Part shown: piece after piece, positions 11,295 to 22,747 of the stretch
Numbering within the stretch: the stretch's first letter is position 1
How the letters are laid out: every line of letters begins with the position of its first letter
DNA from: Monoplex corrugatus
Lineage: Eukaryota; Mollusca; Gastropoda; Littorinimorpha; Ranellidae
Assembly (NCBI GenBank): GCA_030674185.1
Contig: JAPXFY010000015.1
Location: 20,250,780 to 20,314,779, forward strand
Direction of reading: 5' to 3'
Length of the DNA: 64,000 bases
The notes under the pieces: model-generated
What the model was told of the DNA's origin: nothing
The model's database searches: none
Seen by the model: only the letters and a program-made list of their open reading frames with translations
Program-made: the position numbers and the translations under genes

Positions 11295-12212
11295 GAGTTT
11301 GGGGAATAGCATTATACAACTACAAGAATCTTTGGGGAATAGCACTGTACAATTACAAGAATCTTTGGGGAATAGCACTATATAAGTACAACTTACTACA
11401 AGAATCTTTGGGGAATAGCACTGTACATATACAAGAATCTTTGGGGAATTGCACTATACAAGTACAAGAATCTTTGGGGAATAGCACTATACAAAGTTCT
11501 ACAAGAATCTTAGGAAAATAGCACTATACAAGTACAAGAAGATTTGGGGAATAGCACTATACAACTAGAAGAATCTTTGGGGAATAACACTATACAAGTG
11601 CAAGAATCTTTGGGGAATAGCACTATACAAATACAAGAATCTTTGGGGAATAGCACTATACAAATACAAGAATCTTTGGGGAATAGCACTATACAAACGT
11701 GTGCAAGAATCTTTGGGGAATAGCACTATACAAACGTGTGCAAGAATCTTTGGGGAATAGCACTATACAAGTACAAGAATCTTTGGGGAATAGCACTATA
11801 CAAGTACAAGAATCTTTGGGGAATAGCACTGTACAACTACAAGAATCTTTGGGGAATAGCACTATACAAACGTGTGCAAAAATCTTTGGGGAATAGCACT
11901 ATACAAACGTGTGCAAGAATCTTTGGGGAATAGCACTATACAAATACAAGAATCTTTGGGGAATAGCACTATACAAATACAAGAATCTTTGGGGAGTAGC
12001 ACTATACAAATACAAGAATCTTTGGGGAATAGCACTATACAAATACAAGAATCTTTGGGGAATAGCACTATACAAGTACAAGAATCTTTGGGGAATAGCA
12101 CTATACAAATACAAGAATCTTTGGGGAATAGCACTATACAAGTACAAGAATCTTTGGGGAATAGCACTGTACAAGTACAAGAATCTTTGGGGAATAGCAC
12201 TGTACAAGAATA
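11295..12212. repeat. 33-bp minisatellite, about 28 copies
   Basis: The unit is AATCTTTGGGGAATAGCACT + ATACAAATACAAG (starts 11951 and 11984, period 33). A 37-bp variant with AACGTGTGCAAG recurs several times. Because 33 is a multiple of 3, several frames stay open on both strands (11-residue peptides such as QESLGNSTIQV). These are not credible genes. Confidence 0.92.
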
Positions 12213-12227
12213 ATTATAATATTACTA

Positions 12228-12790
12228 GTAATGATATTTAATAATAGTAATAGTAGCACTAGTAACAGTTGTAGCAGCTGTTGTAGCAACAAACATTACA
12301 GAAGTAGTAGTTAATACTAATAGAAGCAGTAGCACTAGCAGTAATAGCAGCATTAACTGTAGTAGCAACAGTAGTAATACTAATAGCACTGTGGCGGTAA
12401 CAGTAAGTAGTGCTACTACTACTACTGCAAAAACAATGAAGCAGAAGCAGTAGCAACAATAACAGCAGCAGTTTCTGGAAGCAGGACATAGCTGTATCAA
12501 TAATAACAGCAAAATTGAAGTTTGTTAAGTTTTGTACTGTTGGTAGCAGAAATGATAATAGTACTAGTAGTAGCAGCAGAAGCAGTTTGCAAGTTTTATT
12601 TACCAGTAGCATCAGTAGTGGTTGGTACTGAGTATTGGTGCAGTAAGTAGTAGAGCAGTGTAACCACAGTTGCAGTAGTACTAGCTGTAGTAGAGTAGCA
12701 ACAGCAGCAGTAATTATAGTGGTGATATAACAGTTGTACTTGTAGTGTCAAAAGTATTTGCATTGGCACTGCCTCTAGTAGCATTAGTAC
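12228..12790. repeat. AGY-rich cryptic simple sequence
   Basis: A mosaic of AGTAGTAG, AGCAGCAG, AACAGTAG and AATAATAG without a fixed register, directly following the 33-bp array. Leu-rich ORFs on the minus strand are its translation. Confidence 0.75.
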
Positions 12791-12890
12791 AATAGTTGAA
12801 AATATGACATTTTGAAGCCAATCAGAGGGCCTATCCTGGCAGCAAACTGGGTAATTTTTAGTTCACAAAAAATTAACAAATCAATGGATC

Positions 12891-12970
12891 AATTTGTGTT
12901 TAGAGTAACTTTCTGAAACCACATGACATATATAGCACTTGGTTTTAGAAAGTCATTCTAAACACAATTT
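12891..12970. repeat. Imperfect inverted repeat (hairpin), 31-nt arms
   Basis: The left arm (12891-12921) starts AATTTGTGTTTAGAGTAACT and ends TTCTGAAACCA. The right arm (12940-12970) starts TGGTTTTAGAAAGTCATTCT and ends AAACACAATTT, its near reverse complement. The loop is 18 nt and AT-rich. It could be a MITE remnant or a structured RNA; no target duplication is seen. Confidence 0.7.
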
Positions 12971-13087
12971 TTTTGTATTCATGCAATAATTCTTAATGTC
13001 AAGGCGTACTGCAGGTTCAACTTAAGAGAGCTCTCTATACTATTCCCTTACAGAACTTTCACCAGGAACATGCATATTATCCAAGAT

Positions 13088-13378
13088 CTACTTACTTGGT
13101 AATATGAAGTTCGAGGCCGCACTCTTCAAACTTTCCCGATGCTTCTTTGACTTCACATGGTCTGTCAGTCCTCGAAGTCCAGTACTGGAATAGCGGATTT
13201 CGCATCTGCATTGTAGGCAATACGCTTTCCCTGCCTCTTCCAGTTTTCGACACCACCTGTTGTATGGCACATCTTCGTATTTTCTCTCCAGCCACGACCA
13301 CGACCATTTGTTTATACAATCTTTGTCAAGATCTCTGGCTCTCGATGCACCCTTCTCGACGATGTCGGCCCGCGACAT
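13088..13378 (-). CDS. Exon encoding a BED-like C2H2 zinc finger (probable host gene 5' coding exon)
   Basis: The minus-strand ATG at 13378 opens a 96-codon frame. About residue 25 lies a Trp-rich patch (WSWSWLE), then a zinc-finger pattern Cys54-X2-Cys57-X16-His74-X5-His80 ending in HVKSKKHRE. This spacing resembles BED/C2H2-type fingers found in mollusc proteins of unknown function and in domesticated hAT-derived genes. The coding run is followed by CCAAGTAAGTAG, which holds a perfect GTAAGT donor, so the exon most likely ends at the A before GT (phase 1) and the TAG in frame is intronic. No downstream exon was found by eye within 13 kb on that strand. The role is unknown; DNA or RNA binding in the nucleus is inference. 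It could instead be the first exon of a DNA transposon. Confidence 0.6.
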   Translation of the reverse strand: MSRADIVEKGASRARDLDKDCINKWSWSWLERKYEDVPYNRWCRKLEEAGKAYCLQCRCEIRYSSTGLRGLTDHVKSKKHRESLKSAASNFILPSK

Positions 13379-13569
13379 GATAAGATTTTACTTGCTAAAG
13401 TGCAAAGTTGCAAGCAGAAAACACCTCGGAGTCGAATTAATCGCATTTGAAGAAAACTTCCGGAACTTCGCACAGAATTGTGGGAAGGATAACTCGTGGC
13501 CAACTTCGGTAGGAGTTGTTTCCCTTGAACTAAGACCATCCTTTCGTCTGCTCTGCTCTGCCGTCGATC

Positions 13570-13630
13570 GCGGTTCTTGGTTTTTTTTGGTTTTTTTTTT
13601 TTTTTTTTTTTTTTTGCTTTTTTTTTTCTT
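13570..13630. repeat. T-rich homopolymer run
   Basis: Nearly 50 T in about 60 bases. The Phe-rich and Lys-rich ORFs here are artefacts. Confidence 0.85.
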
Positions 13631-13689
13631 TCGCGGAAGCACTTTGACTTTCCCTGAAATGGGATCACTGTATTCGCGGATTTCCGCGA

Positions 13690-13955
13690 AATCGCTGAAC
13701 TCTAACAGCCCTGATAGTAGTAACATCATTTGTAGCACACTTGGGGAATATCCGTTGCAGCAGTAGTTGTTTCAATATCTATAGGACTAGGAGCAAATAG
13801 CAGCACAACAGTTGAAATATTAGCATCGCTGTCAATAGTACCCTTAACATCAACAGCACTATCAGCAGCAACAACAGCAGAAGTAGGAATTGTAATAGTA
13901 GTACTAACAGTACTAGTAGTAGCAGCAACAGTAATAGCAGTAGTAGACCTGTGCC
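13690..13955. repeat. AGY-rich cryptic simple sequence
   Basis: AGTAGT, AGCAGCAACA and AGTACTAAC triplet mosaics like those at 12228-12790. Confidence 0.65.
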
Positions 13956-14162
13956 TGTATCCAGGATGAGAACACTAGGCCTGATGGCCTCTACGTTCTT
14001 TCTCTGTGAACTTGTGAAATGTGGGCTGGTTGCTTCTTTCGATAAAGCTGTGGACTCGGTATATGATATTTCAAATTCAGTCCCAGCCCTCAACATGTTT
14101 CTGCCATTCTGGTGGTGTCAGTTTAGTATTTCATAGATCCTTCTACCCTCTTCATTTCAAGA

Positions 14163-14275
14163 TCTTGCCAGCGCATGGGGTTTTGCGCAAGACCGGGGTT
14201 TGCCAGCGCATGGGGTTTTGCGCAAGCTCAGGGTTTGCCAGCGCATGGGGTTTTGCGCAAGCTCAGGAGTCTGCC
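14163..14275. repeat. 34-bp minisatellite, about 3.3 copies
   Basis: The unit is TGCCAGCGCATGGGGTTTTG + CGCAAGCTCAGGGT. It is GC-rich compared with its surroundings and internally contains TTGCGCAAG, a small palindrome. Confidence 0.85.
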
Positions 14276-14279
14276 AAAT

Positions 14280-15030
14280 AATTGCTGGTAGATTTGAGTG
14301 CAGTGCATATGAATTGTTTTGAATGTGACAGAGCTCTCTTGAACAAACTCTGAAGCCCAAAATTTTAAATCCATTCAAAAGTTAAATATCAATAACTTTT
14401 GAATGGATTTTAAATTTAATGATATGCTTTACTGTTTTGCATCTAAATTTGCATCTACAGCTAATAATAGAGTGTAAAAGTATATATATATATGCTTTTC
14501 TTTTTTTGCATACCTAATAATAGTGTAAAAATATTGAATATTATTTTTTGTTGTAAACTTTGCTTTTCTTGGTTTATTTATCAAACTCATATTTTTTTGA
14601 AATAGGTATGCTGTCTAGGATTGTAAGAGGTTTTGAAATTTTTTTTTATTTAAGAGATCTATTTTGGAGGCTTTTATTGTTGTCGTTGTTCATAGATGTG
14701 TGTATATTACATGTCTGTATGTATCTAGGCCTATATGTGTATACATGTATACATGTATGTATTGTATATATATGCACGTTATTCTCTATCTATCCATCCA
14801 TCTATGTGTGTATACTGTATATGCACATTATTGTACCCACATTGTGCAGGTTTTATGTTGTGGCATAGTCTGCATACTCGTCCGTCATGGGTCAACTATC
14901 CCATATTTGGGACATTTTTTATACTTCCTCAGTTACTGCCACACATACTGTTAAAGTGTTTCAGCTCTTTTTCATCTGTTAGAGACAGTTTTCTGATAAG
15001 GTTTTTTTAATAGCATTAAGTTGAAAATCT
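14280..15030. other. AT-rich DNA without recognisable genes
   Basis: Contains short TA and GTAT runs (14480-14500, 14740-14780). Small hydrophobic ORFs have no supporting features. Confidence 0.5.
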
Positions 15031-15039
15031 ATTGGTACA

Positions 15040-15275
15040 GTATAGTAAAAGCTGTAGTAGCAGTAGTAAGACTAATAATGGTATTTATAAAGTAATAGTA
15101 GGCAGAGTAAACAGCAGCAGCAACAGTTGTAGCAACAGCAGTAGCATTAGTAGTGATGTTGTATTGTGTTGTTTTACAGATATTGATGAATCAGAGTGGA
15201 AAGAATACCCCCCCCCCCAAAAAAAAAAAAAAAAAAAAAAATTATATATATTATAATTATATATATATAAACTAA
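15040..15275. repeat. AGY-rich sequence, then C, A and TA runs
   Basis: AGTAGCAGTAGTAAG mosaics to 15165, a C run and an A run at 15208-15240, then a TATA-rich segment. GTTTTACAG at 15171-15179 resembles an acceptor site, but the following frame runs into the homopolymers. Confidence 0.65.
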
Positions 15276-15807
15276 TGAACCTTTCAGATTTATCAGTGTC
15301 TCTTAAGCCAAAATATACTGTTAAAAGTGGAAAAAATTTACTTGAAGTCCAAAATATACATAATTGAACTTTGCAGTTTTAAGCTTATATTGATATGTAG
15401 GGAATTGATTGTAAGGCTGAAAGTGAAAATGTCGTGTGGTGGTGATTGGTCAAATATAAGACTTGGAGTATTTTGTTTTCTTCTATTTACTCGTACCATA
15501 GTTGAAGAATACCTTGTAAGTAAGAATGTTCTAAGTAAGCGAAATTAGTGGAATGTGAGCTGATCATCTGAGGAAGGGCATTTTCTCATAGTATAGTGCC
15601 ACACTTTCTCTGTATGTTATAGTCTTGTTTATCTGTTTAAAAGATTTTCTGTATTTATGATTTTTGCAATCCCAGGAACAGCTACTTAGTTACTGTGGAT
15701 TCTTTTAAATGTGTAAAATGCATGTAACACATGGAACTTTTGTTATTTTTCAGTACTTTAACTGTGTGAAAGATTTACAACCTGACCTTTACTTAAAAGT
15801 CATATCC

Positions 15808-15892
15808 ATGGTAGGCCTGGAGAAGAATAATCCCAATTCTGACATGGGATTGATCCCAGCACATCCCATTTTCTAGGCTGTGATTTGTTCAC
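15808..15892 (+). repeat. Direct repeat, left copy, flanking an R2 element
   Basis: GGAGAAGAATAATCCCAATT through TTTTCTAGGCTGTGATT recurs at 16486-16560 as GGGGAAGAATAATCCTAATC through TTTCCTAGGCTGTGATT. The two copies bracket the R2 element at 15901-16460. At about 75 bp they are too long for an ordinary target duplication. Confidence 0.65.
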
Positions 15893-15900
15893 CACACTCG

Positions 15901-16460
15901 CCCTTGGGGATGCTGGGGACTCTTTCAGAATAAATAGTAATTAGTATCCCTGCCTTTTGGAAATTCTGTGCTAGAAATTTTGCTCTTTTCTGTCACTCTC
16001 TAAGTCTCTTTGTTTCTGCCTTGTTCCTTTGCTTTCTGTCATTTCTTCCTATCACTTTCTGCCTTTGTGGTCCATTCACCTGTATGTGTTTGATAAAGTC
16101 TTCCGTACTTTTTCTTAGGATTGATAATTGGGTACATGTATAAGAGCATTTTTGGCTCTAGGGAAATGAGATATGTTGAAGGAATTTTAGGTAATTTAGG
16201 CCTGTTTTTAGATATGTGTTACTGTTAGTATTCTTAGCCATGTTGAAATTTGTAGTCAGGTACGTTTTTTAAATCCCCTTTGTGATGAATTGGACAGAGT
16301 GGTCAGTGCCAGGGGCATTTCCTTTATGTGTGCAAAGGCATTGATATGTGTACTTAATTTTTTTTCATGTTGAAGTAATATGCGTTTTAAAACAGATTAT
16401 AGCCCTGATAGTGCGCTACACAGTTGGCTGGCCTTTTAAACAGAAATAGCAGTAACAGAA
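15901..16460 (+). mobile_element. R2 interspersed repeat, copy a
   Basis: Begins CCTTGGGGATGCTGGGGACT and includes TTTTCTGTCACTCTC, GATTGATAATTGGGTACATG, TTTTAGGTAATTTAGGCCTG and CAGTGCCAGGGGCATTTCC. It ends with ATAGCCCTGATA, GTTGGCTGGCCTTTTAAAC and an AAATAGCAGTAACAG tail. The same string of blocks occurs at 20741, 27091 and 57541 (plus) and 53950-54311 (minus), with a stub at 41571-41640 (minus). The AACAAT-like terminus suggests a SINE or a LINE 3' UTR. No coding potential. Confidence 0.8.
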
Positions 16461-16485
16461 ACTGTCCAGCACACAAAATACTTGT

Positions 16486-16560
16486 AGGCATGGGGAAGAA
16501 TAATCCTAATCCCCACATGGAATTGATCCTAGCACTTCTCATTTCCTAGGCTGTGATTAC
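16486..16560 (+). repeat. Direct repeat, right copy, flanking R2 copy a
   Basis: See the left copy at 15808-15892. The spacing between copies is about 678 bp. Confidence 0.65.
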
Positions 16561-16765
16561 CAGCCACATAAAATCCTTTTTGTGCATTATGCACTTTTAG
16601 TAAGCAGACATAAAACAAGCAAGATAAATTATTAATGATGCTTATCTCTTTTTACTGATATCAGCTTTTCTTTCATTTGAAAAATATGTATTTGTTTGTT
16701 GTATGTTACTAATGCCAATTTTTTTCTCTCTCTTTTTCTCTTTCTCTCTGTTGTATTTTTTACAG

Positions 16766-16902
16766 TGGTCCCTTGGCATTAGGGAATATCTCAGACAAAC
16801 AATAACCACAGATGAACATAACTGTAATGACTGGGAAGACATCTCCTTTTTGTCAGAGACTGAAGACTGGCACTACTGTGTATGACTCACAAGATGATTG
16901 TG
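16766..16902 (+). other. Possible exon bounded by splice-like sites
   Basis: TTGTATTTTTTACAG precedes 16766 and GTGAGTAC follows 16902; both are good splice consensus. The frame from TGG reads SLGIREYLRQTITTDEHNCN and then DWEDISFLSETEDWHYCV before a TGA at 16883-16885. If real, that frame would make this a last coding exon. The other open frame (starting ATG at 16812) continues past the donor to 17090. No homology recognised, so coding status is uncertain. Confidence 0.3.
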
Positions 16903-16942
16903 GTGAGTACAGTATAAATTATCTTTTTTCTTTTCAACATAG

Positions 16943-17090
16943 ACACATGGATAACATTCTTCAACCTCAGAGTGAAAACCTCAGATGTTTAAATCTAGTA
17001 GATGAAGGAATTCCAGTTGATCCTATCAAAGAAATCTTTAATACTTTACAGAAGAGTGTTGAAGAATTTATGTTGACAAAGAGGGCATAA
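16943..17090 (+). other. Possible exon or open frame
   Basis: A pyrimidine tract ending TTTTCAACATAG precedes 16943. The frame reads MDNILQPQSENLRCLNLVDE, then GIPVDPIKEIFNTLQKSVEE and stops TAA after KRA. Composition looks protein-like (amphipathic) but no family is recognised. The gap to the preceding donor-like site is only about 40 bp, short for an animal intron. Confidence 0.25.
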
Positions 17091-17639
17091 GTGGTGGATT
17101 TGCCCTTTCTTTTTTGAATGCTCTGGTTTTCCACATTGCTTTAGTTTAATGGTATTGGCCTCATGTAGCTTGTTTGGACTCATTAGCACACCACAACTCA
17201 GGCTAATGAGTCAGTGTCAGAGTCCATAGGAGCTAGTAGTATCAAGTCACCATGAAGCCACCCACCAGGGAAGACAGCATTACTGCTGGGTCGTTTTGGT
17301 GGAGTTCAGTGGTACGTGCTCTGATCCAGCATAATGGGACACTGCCTACTGAGCTGTGCATACTCTATTGTCACTAACTTAATCTGTTGCATGCAATATC
17401 TTTCCAGTTGGTGGTGTTAATGTCACAGTGGACCATATTGGCCTTCACAAGTATTCTTCTATAACTTTGATGGTCTTCCTTGTTCACAGCGCCATTGTTT
17501 CAGTTATTCAGATGGGAGCATCTTTTTTATGCGTCTTTCTTTGATATCCGTAGATTGAAGACTTTACTCAGGACTTTGCTAGAGTTTACTCAAGGCCTTG
17601 CTAGTGCATAGAGCTTATTGTGCAAGCTTTTTGTTTGCT

Positions 17640-18350
17640 GTGATCTTTTTGGATTTTTTCATTCACATGGCATTAATGGCACCAGTGCATATAGAATGTA
17701 GGCTGAGCCCAGAGATGCCATGTTGAGAATCTGAAGATTTTCTTGTCTCAGGTGTTGGATGTACACCTTCCTTGCTCCTTAACAGAGTCATTGCCCATGT
17801 AGCCAATCCTTTGAATCCATCAGTAAGCATTGCCACAAAGAGAATAGTGAAAGCAGTGGATGCTAGGACACATCCCTGTTTTATTCTGTTTTGCATTGGG
17901 AAGAGTTTGTGTGCCGTTGTGAAAGGAAGCAATTAATGAAATAAACTTCCAAGGGCAGTCAGACTTTACTAGCATCTGCCACAGTGTTAGATGCTTTGGT
18001 CAGATCTACAAACACTGCCCTTTAGCATGGATAATGAAAGCATTTTAAAGTCTTGAGCAACCTCTATCTTCTGCTGTATAGGCTGGTATAGGGTTGCCTG
18101 CATGTGCAGGAGTATCTTGACCTCATCCCTGTAGATATTGCAGGAATACCATCAATTCCTGGAGCCTTCCCTGATGTGGATTATTTCAGAGCTTTGATGA
18201 TTTGAGTACTGGAGGGAGGATGTGCCAAAATTCCTTTATTGGCATTTGGGAGAGTGCTGTAATGGCATCATCAGTTACTGTTGACTCTTTTGTTTAACAG
18301 TGTGTTAATACTCAGCCCAGTGTGAGAAGATATTAGCCTTCTTTGTCAGT
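17640..18350 (-). pseudogene. Reverse transcriptase fragment of a non-LTR element
   Basis: The minus-strand frame contains RIKQGCVLASTAFTILFVAM followed by LTDGF, matching the QGCVL(A/S)P..F..(M/L)F..ML RT block 4 region, with A-S-T in place of A-P-T. The opposite end (17990-18060) has degenerate AFD-type sequence. Stops and shifts interrupt it; the YADD box was not found. Confidence 0.6.
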
Positions 18351-20205
18351 AAAAAAGAGTGTTTGGAGATATCAGTGGTGGGAGTTCTGCTTTTTTAAAC
18401 TTGAAATCCCGGGTTGTTTTTTTTGAAAGTTGCTTTCAGGCAAAATATAAAAATATTGGTGAAAAAAATGTTATGGCAAAAAAAGAGGTGAACATGTTGG
18501 TGGTCAGTTTTCAAATGTTCCTGCTGGTACCTGAGAATATGTGCTATTAAAAAAGTATTAGTAAATATTACTTTATTAGTACATGTATTCACTGAGTTTG
18601 AATGAAGAAATACCATGAGATATGAAGAAGTAATGCAATTCCTTTTAACATATCTGTTAAATCAGTGTGTGTTTGCATATTTGAATGGTGTACTGTCACA
18701 GTTAATGGAGAATGATTCACATTTTCATTAAATGAGATGTGAAAATATCTTTTTTCAGCTGTTTCCAAAACCTTTATATTCAGGCCCTGGAGTGCTTCAG
18801 AATGCACCTGTTGTCATGTATTGAAAAAGAATTTTCCAGGGGAGCATGCCAAGGGACCCCCTTAAATGTCCTTTTTTTTATTTCTATCAATTCCCACCAC
18901 TGAGATATAGATGGGTTTTAAGCCAGGAGGCTTTGCTAAGTACCGGAGATGGGAATGTTCATCTAAATATGGTATTCTGTATTTTTGAGAAGCCCACAGG
19001 CTGTTCTTGTGAATCTTGCAAATCTGTTGAGAAAATTTGAAGACATGTATTTGCGCATGAATGTCAGAGCTTGCTTTGTCCTTGATCAGTGTTCTGCTTT
19101 GAAACGGTTTCTTATAAAATAACATCCCTTGGTTGTAAGCAACTGAATGAGAGTAAAGACTCGCATTTGTTTGAAGATTTGCATTCATTCAACATTCTCT
19201 CTTGAACTGAGCGACCATTCTGTAAAGTGAGCAGTCATGTTTCGGAACTGTACAGTTGACAGAAAGGTGCTTGCTTGTGATATTGGTAAAATTGATGGTG
19301 TCAAAAAACTCAGGAGTTTGATTAGCTTGATGAAAAAAAACTTAGGTTCCATGGAAAGAAGATGGAAAGAAGATGGAGGAGTGACTTTCACAGATTAATC
19401 TTTCCATACTTACTCAGTTAAATACGACTGTCATATACAATGAAATATAATTTGACTTTTAAAAAGTGAAAATATTTCCTCCATGAGGGGGCTTTAAGTT
19501 TGACCACAGTAAGGCCTGCTTCTGCACCCCTCAAGGGGTCTAGGCAGCTTGTGGACCTTTTAGTCTCTTTGGCTGTTTCAGGGCTGGCAAAATCCACTCG
19601 CCCGGTTGCCCGAGGCAAGTGAAAATCCTGTTGGGCAAGTCAAAATCAAAAACTACTAGTCTGTTGGGCGAGTGACAATTCAGACCCCTGCAGTTATAAC
19701 TCATTTTGATTTTTCAAACTTTCCAATCTGTCGATTGTTTCATCTACAATGGTTGAGTCTGCAATGTTCATACGAAACAAGCTATCTAGGGAAAGGCAAT
19801 TCTTGCTTCCTGTAGGCCTGTCAGTGAAGGGAGTCGGTGTGATACAACCCAGTGTTTACAGATCAGTCTTTTCGCCCAGTCACCAAATCTGTCAGTTCTG
19901 GTCGAATGGTTAGAAGGTTTAGTTATGTACGGGAACCAGAGAAAATAATACAACATATGTCTTATTGAGATCAAGGGAGGGGAAGAGAACGTGTGTGCTA
20001 TTGGCAAGGACATTCGAGAGACAGAAGCAAATTTGATGCAGCACTTGATAAGATGACACATCAAAGAAACTAGTTTAGAAGGCATGGAGACTGTTTGATG
20101 ATTTTTCTCGCATTAACTTCACTTGTCTCTCGGGACACAAATTTCAGTTTGGGTGGATTAAATATTTTCAGTGTTTTTCCTTCACACTGAAATGCCGAAA
20201 TCTAC
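18350..20205. other. Unassigned DNA
   Basis: No repeats or domains recognised on either strand. Several 60-110 aa ORFs have no motif and no flanking splice signals. Confidence 0.45.
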
Positions 20206-20214
20206 AAAATGCAG

Positions 20215-20277
20215 AAACACAAACACATAAACACATACACACACACATGCAACACACACACACACATCACACACACA

Positions 20278-20330
<53 letters not shown>

Positions 20331-20417
20331 ACACAACACACACAACACAACACAACACAACACAACACAACACAAAACACAACACAACACAACACAACAC
20401 ACACAAACACCCCAAAA

Positions 20418-20451
<34 letters not shown>

Positions 20452-20460
20452 ACACACAAA
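20215..20460. repeat. CA / ACACAA compound microsatellite
   Basis: About 60 bp of pure CA, then CACAA pentamers (20335-20400), then CA again. All Cys/Val or Thr/His ORFs here are artefacts. Confidence 0.95.
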
Positions 20461-20740
20461 CTGCAAGTATGTCATACATGGCTACCTTAGACCCAAATAT
20501 GAAGAGCTAGAGTAGACTTATTTTATAGCATTGAACTGTGGAAAGGCACATATGAACTTTCCACTCCACCTAATTGTGAATGCATTAATAGCATGCTGTA
20601 GATCTGGTCTCTAGGCAACAGCTAGTATAGCTTGATAATTTATTCTTGCTTCAAATAAATCAGTGTCTGGTCTTCCAGATAACTTTAGTATTCTTTAAAG
20701 ATATTCTGAATCTAGTTTCCATTCATTAATATATTACCTA

Positions 20741-21278
20741 TTGGGATGCCGAAGGCTCTTTCATTATAAATTGTATCCCCACCTTCTGGAAATGATGAAC
20801 TAGAAATTTCCTCTTTTCTGTCACTCTCTTTATTTCTACCTTGTTCCTGTGCTTTCTGTAGTTTCTTCCTATTGTTATCTGCTTTGGTGTCCACTCACGT
20901 GTATGTGTTTACTAAAGTCTGACATACTTTTGTTAGGACTGAGAGTTCGCGACAGTATTAAGTACATTTTTGTCAAGGGAAATGTGATGTGCAGAAGCAA
21001 TTTTAGGTAATTTAGGCCTGTTTTTATATGTTTTAGTGTCCTTAGTTGTGTTTAAATTTGTATTCAGGTTTATTTTCTTAAATTCCCTGTGTGATAAATT
21101 GGACAGAATGGTCAGCGCCAGGGGCATCTCTTCAGATTATGTGTGTGAATACAATGACATGTGTACTTAGTTTTCTTTTCCATTTTTTTTCTGTTGAAGT
21201 ATAGTGTATCTTTTGAAATGGTTATAGCCTTGATATGGCTATATAATGCAGTTGGCTGGACAAAAATAACAATAACAG
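20741..21278 (+). mobile_element. R2 interspersed repeat, copy b
   Basis: Starts TTGGGATGCCGAAGGCTCTT, then ATCCCCACCTTCTGGAAATG, TTTTAGGTAATTTAGGCCTG and TCAGCGCCAGGGGCATCTC. It ends TATAGCCTTGATATGGCTAT and GTTGGCTGGAC with AATAACAATAACAG. Diverged but colinear with copy a over its whole length. Confidence 0.8.
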
Positions 21279-21454
21279 TTCATTATTATATTTGTGTGTC
21301 TCCATCCTCCCAAGTTCAATGTCTCTAAGTTTAACTGTTACTCCTACATATTGAGATTCAGATCTATCATTCCTTTCCAGACTTACATTTGTAAAGTATG
21401 TATTGATTTGTCTTTTGTGAATAAAAACTTATAATATTAATAACGTGAATTTTG

Positions 21455-21515
21455 GTAGGGTATAGTAGTAGTACTAGTACTAGTAGTAATAGTAGTAGTA
21501 GTGGTGGTAGTATGT
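21455..21515. repeat. AGT trinucleotide tract
   Basis: TAGTAGTAGTACTAGTACTA and following AGT/GGT triplets. Confidence 0.8.
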
Positions 21516-22745
21516 GTTTTGCTGATAAGGATGTATAGCTTGGATTGCATTGGTCCTGCCCATGAGAATTTTAGAAAACAGTTATCACTTGTGACCCCAG
21601 TTTACTGCAGTGTGATGTGATAGTTTCTTGAAGAAGAAAAGAAAGTTTTCTACGTTGAGTTGCCATGCACACATGCTGAATTGTACTTTTGTGTTGAAAA
21701 CTCAAAGTAAGGGATAGGGTTGTAAGTCAATATGTACTCAGAAAGTAAGATGGTGATATGTTCATTGTTTCATGTTTTATGAGAGGGTATATTTGTTGTC
21801 TTATGTTCAAAATTTGCAAGAAAGTCCTGTGCTTAGTTCTTTTGACTTTTGAATCAAAACACAAGAACTTGTTTAAATCTGTCAGCATTCCACCATATTC
21901 CCATGATCTGATTTCTGGCAAAGATTGACCTATTTTTTGATCAAGAGATGTTCCTTGAAGTAGAACTCTTGTGACAGTAGAAAAAGTGTGCACTGGTGAA
22001 AATTTTGTTTGCTTTTCAACATGTTTCAGTCAAAATGCTCAAAGTAACCTGTTTCAGAGACCCAGATACAAAAAATAAACACATTGACCATCTGATTTTT
22101 CTGTCTTTTACTTTCTGAATGGTAGGACAGTTCATAGAAAAAAAATGGGGGATTTTCTGTTGGGAACTTTCAGGTCTAATGTAATGTATATAAAGGATGT
22201 TTGCGGGTGAAACATTGGCAGTTATTGTGATGTGAATTTCTGTTAATTGAACCATGGTCAAAATAAACTTTATTGTGCGTTAGCCTCCTGTCCACACTGC
22301 TGCGAGTGGGTATCTTGCACTGTTGAGGGTTGGGAAAGGTAAAGCAATAATAGAAAAGAGATGGGTACCATATTTATGATCATCATATAATTCTGTGGTC
22401 ATTGGGGTACTCTCTGTCTTTGCTTTTGCGATCATCGGCCTGGTCACTTTTAATGTTTGCCACACAACTGTTCTCTTATTGACCATTGTGATGGCCTTAT
22501 TTCAATGTACCCTGGAAGATGGTTTGGACAGTGAATTGTGGCAGGTGACATGACTCAAAAAGCAAGCATATGTTGTCTGACAGCATGCATCTCACTTCCC
22601 TAAAACCTGACATTTATGGAATAAGCTGTTTTTTTCCATCCAATTTTTTTTTTATTCATGTTAAAGGTGTGCGGAACAACCTTTGCCCCTTTTTTTGATT
22701 TTTCGATTGCGTTACATATGCCTCTTTCTTTCCCTACGTTTTGCA
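21516..22745. other. Unassigned DNA
   Basis: AT-rich with no recognised gene. Small ORFs on both strands lack motifs. Confidence 0.45.
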
Positions 22746-22747
22746 GG

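Noticed and set aside
11699..12241. Overlapping ORFs of 65-113 aa on both strands with 11-residue repeats
   Set aside because: Translations of a 33-bp minisatellite; open in several frames only because the unit is divisible by 3 and lacks stops.
20202..20510. Cys/Val and Thr/His ORFs
   Set aside because: CA microsatellite translations.
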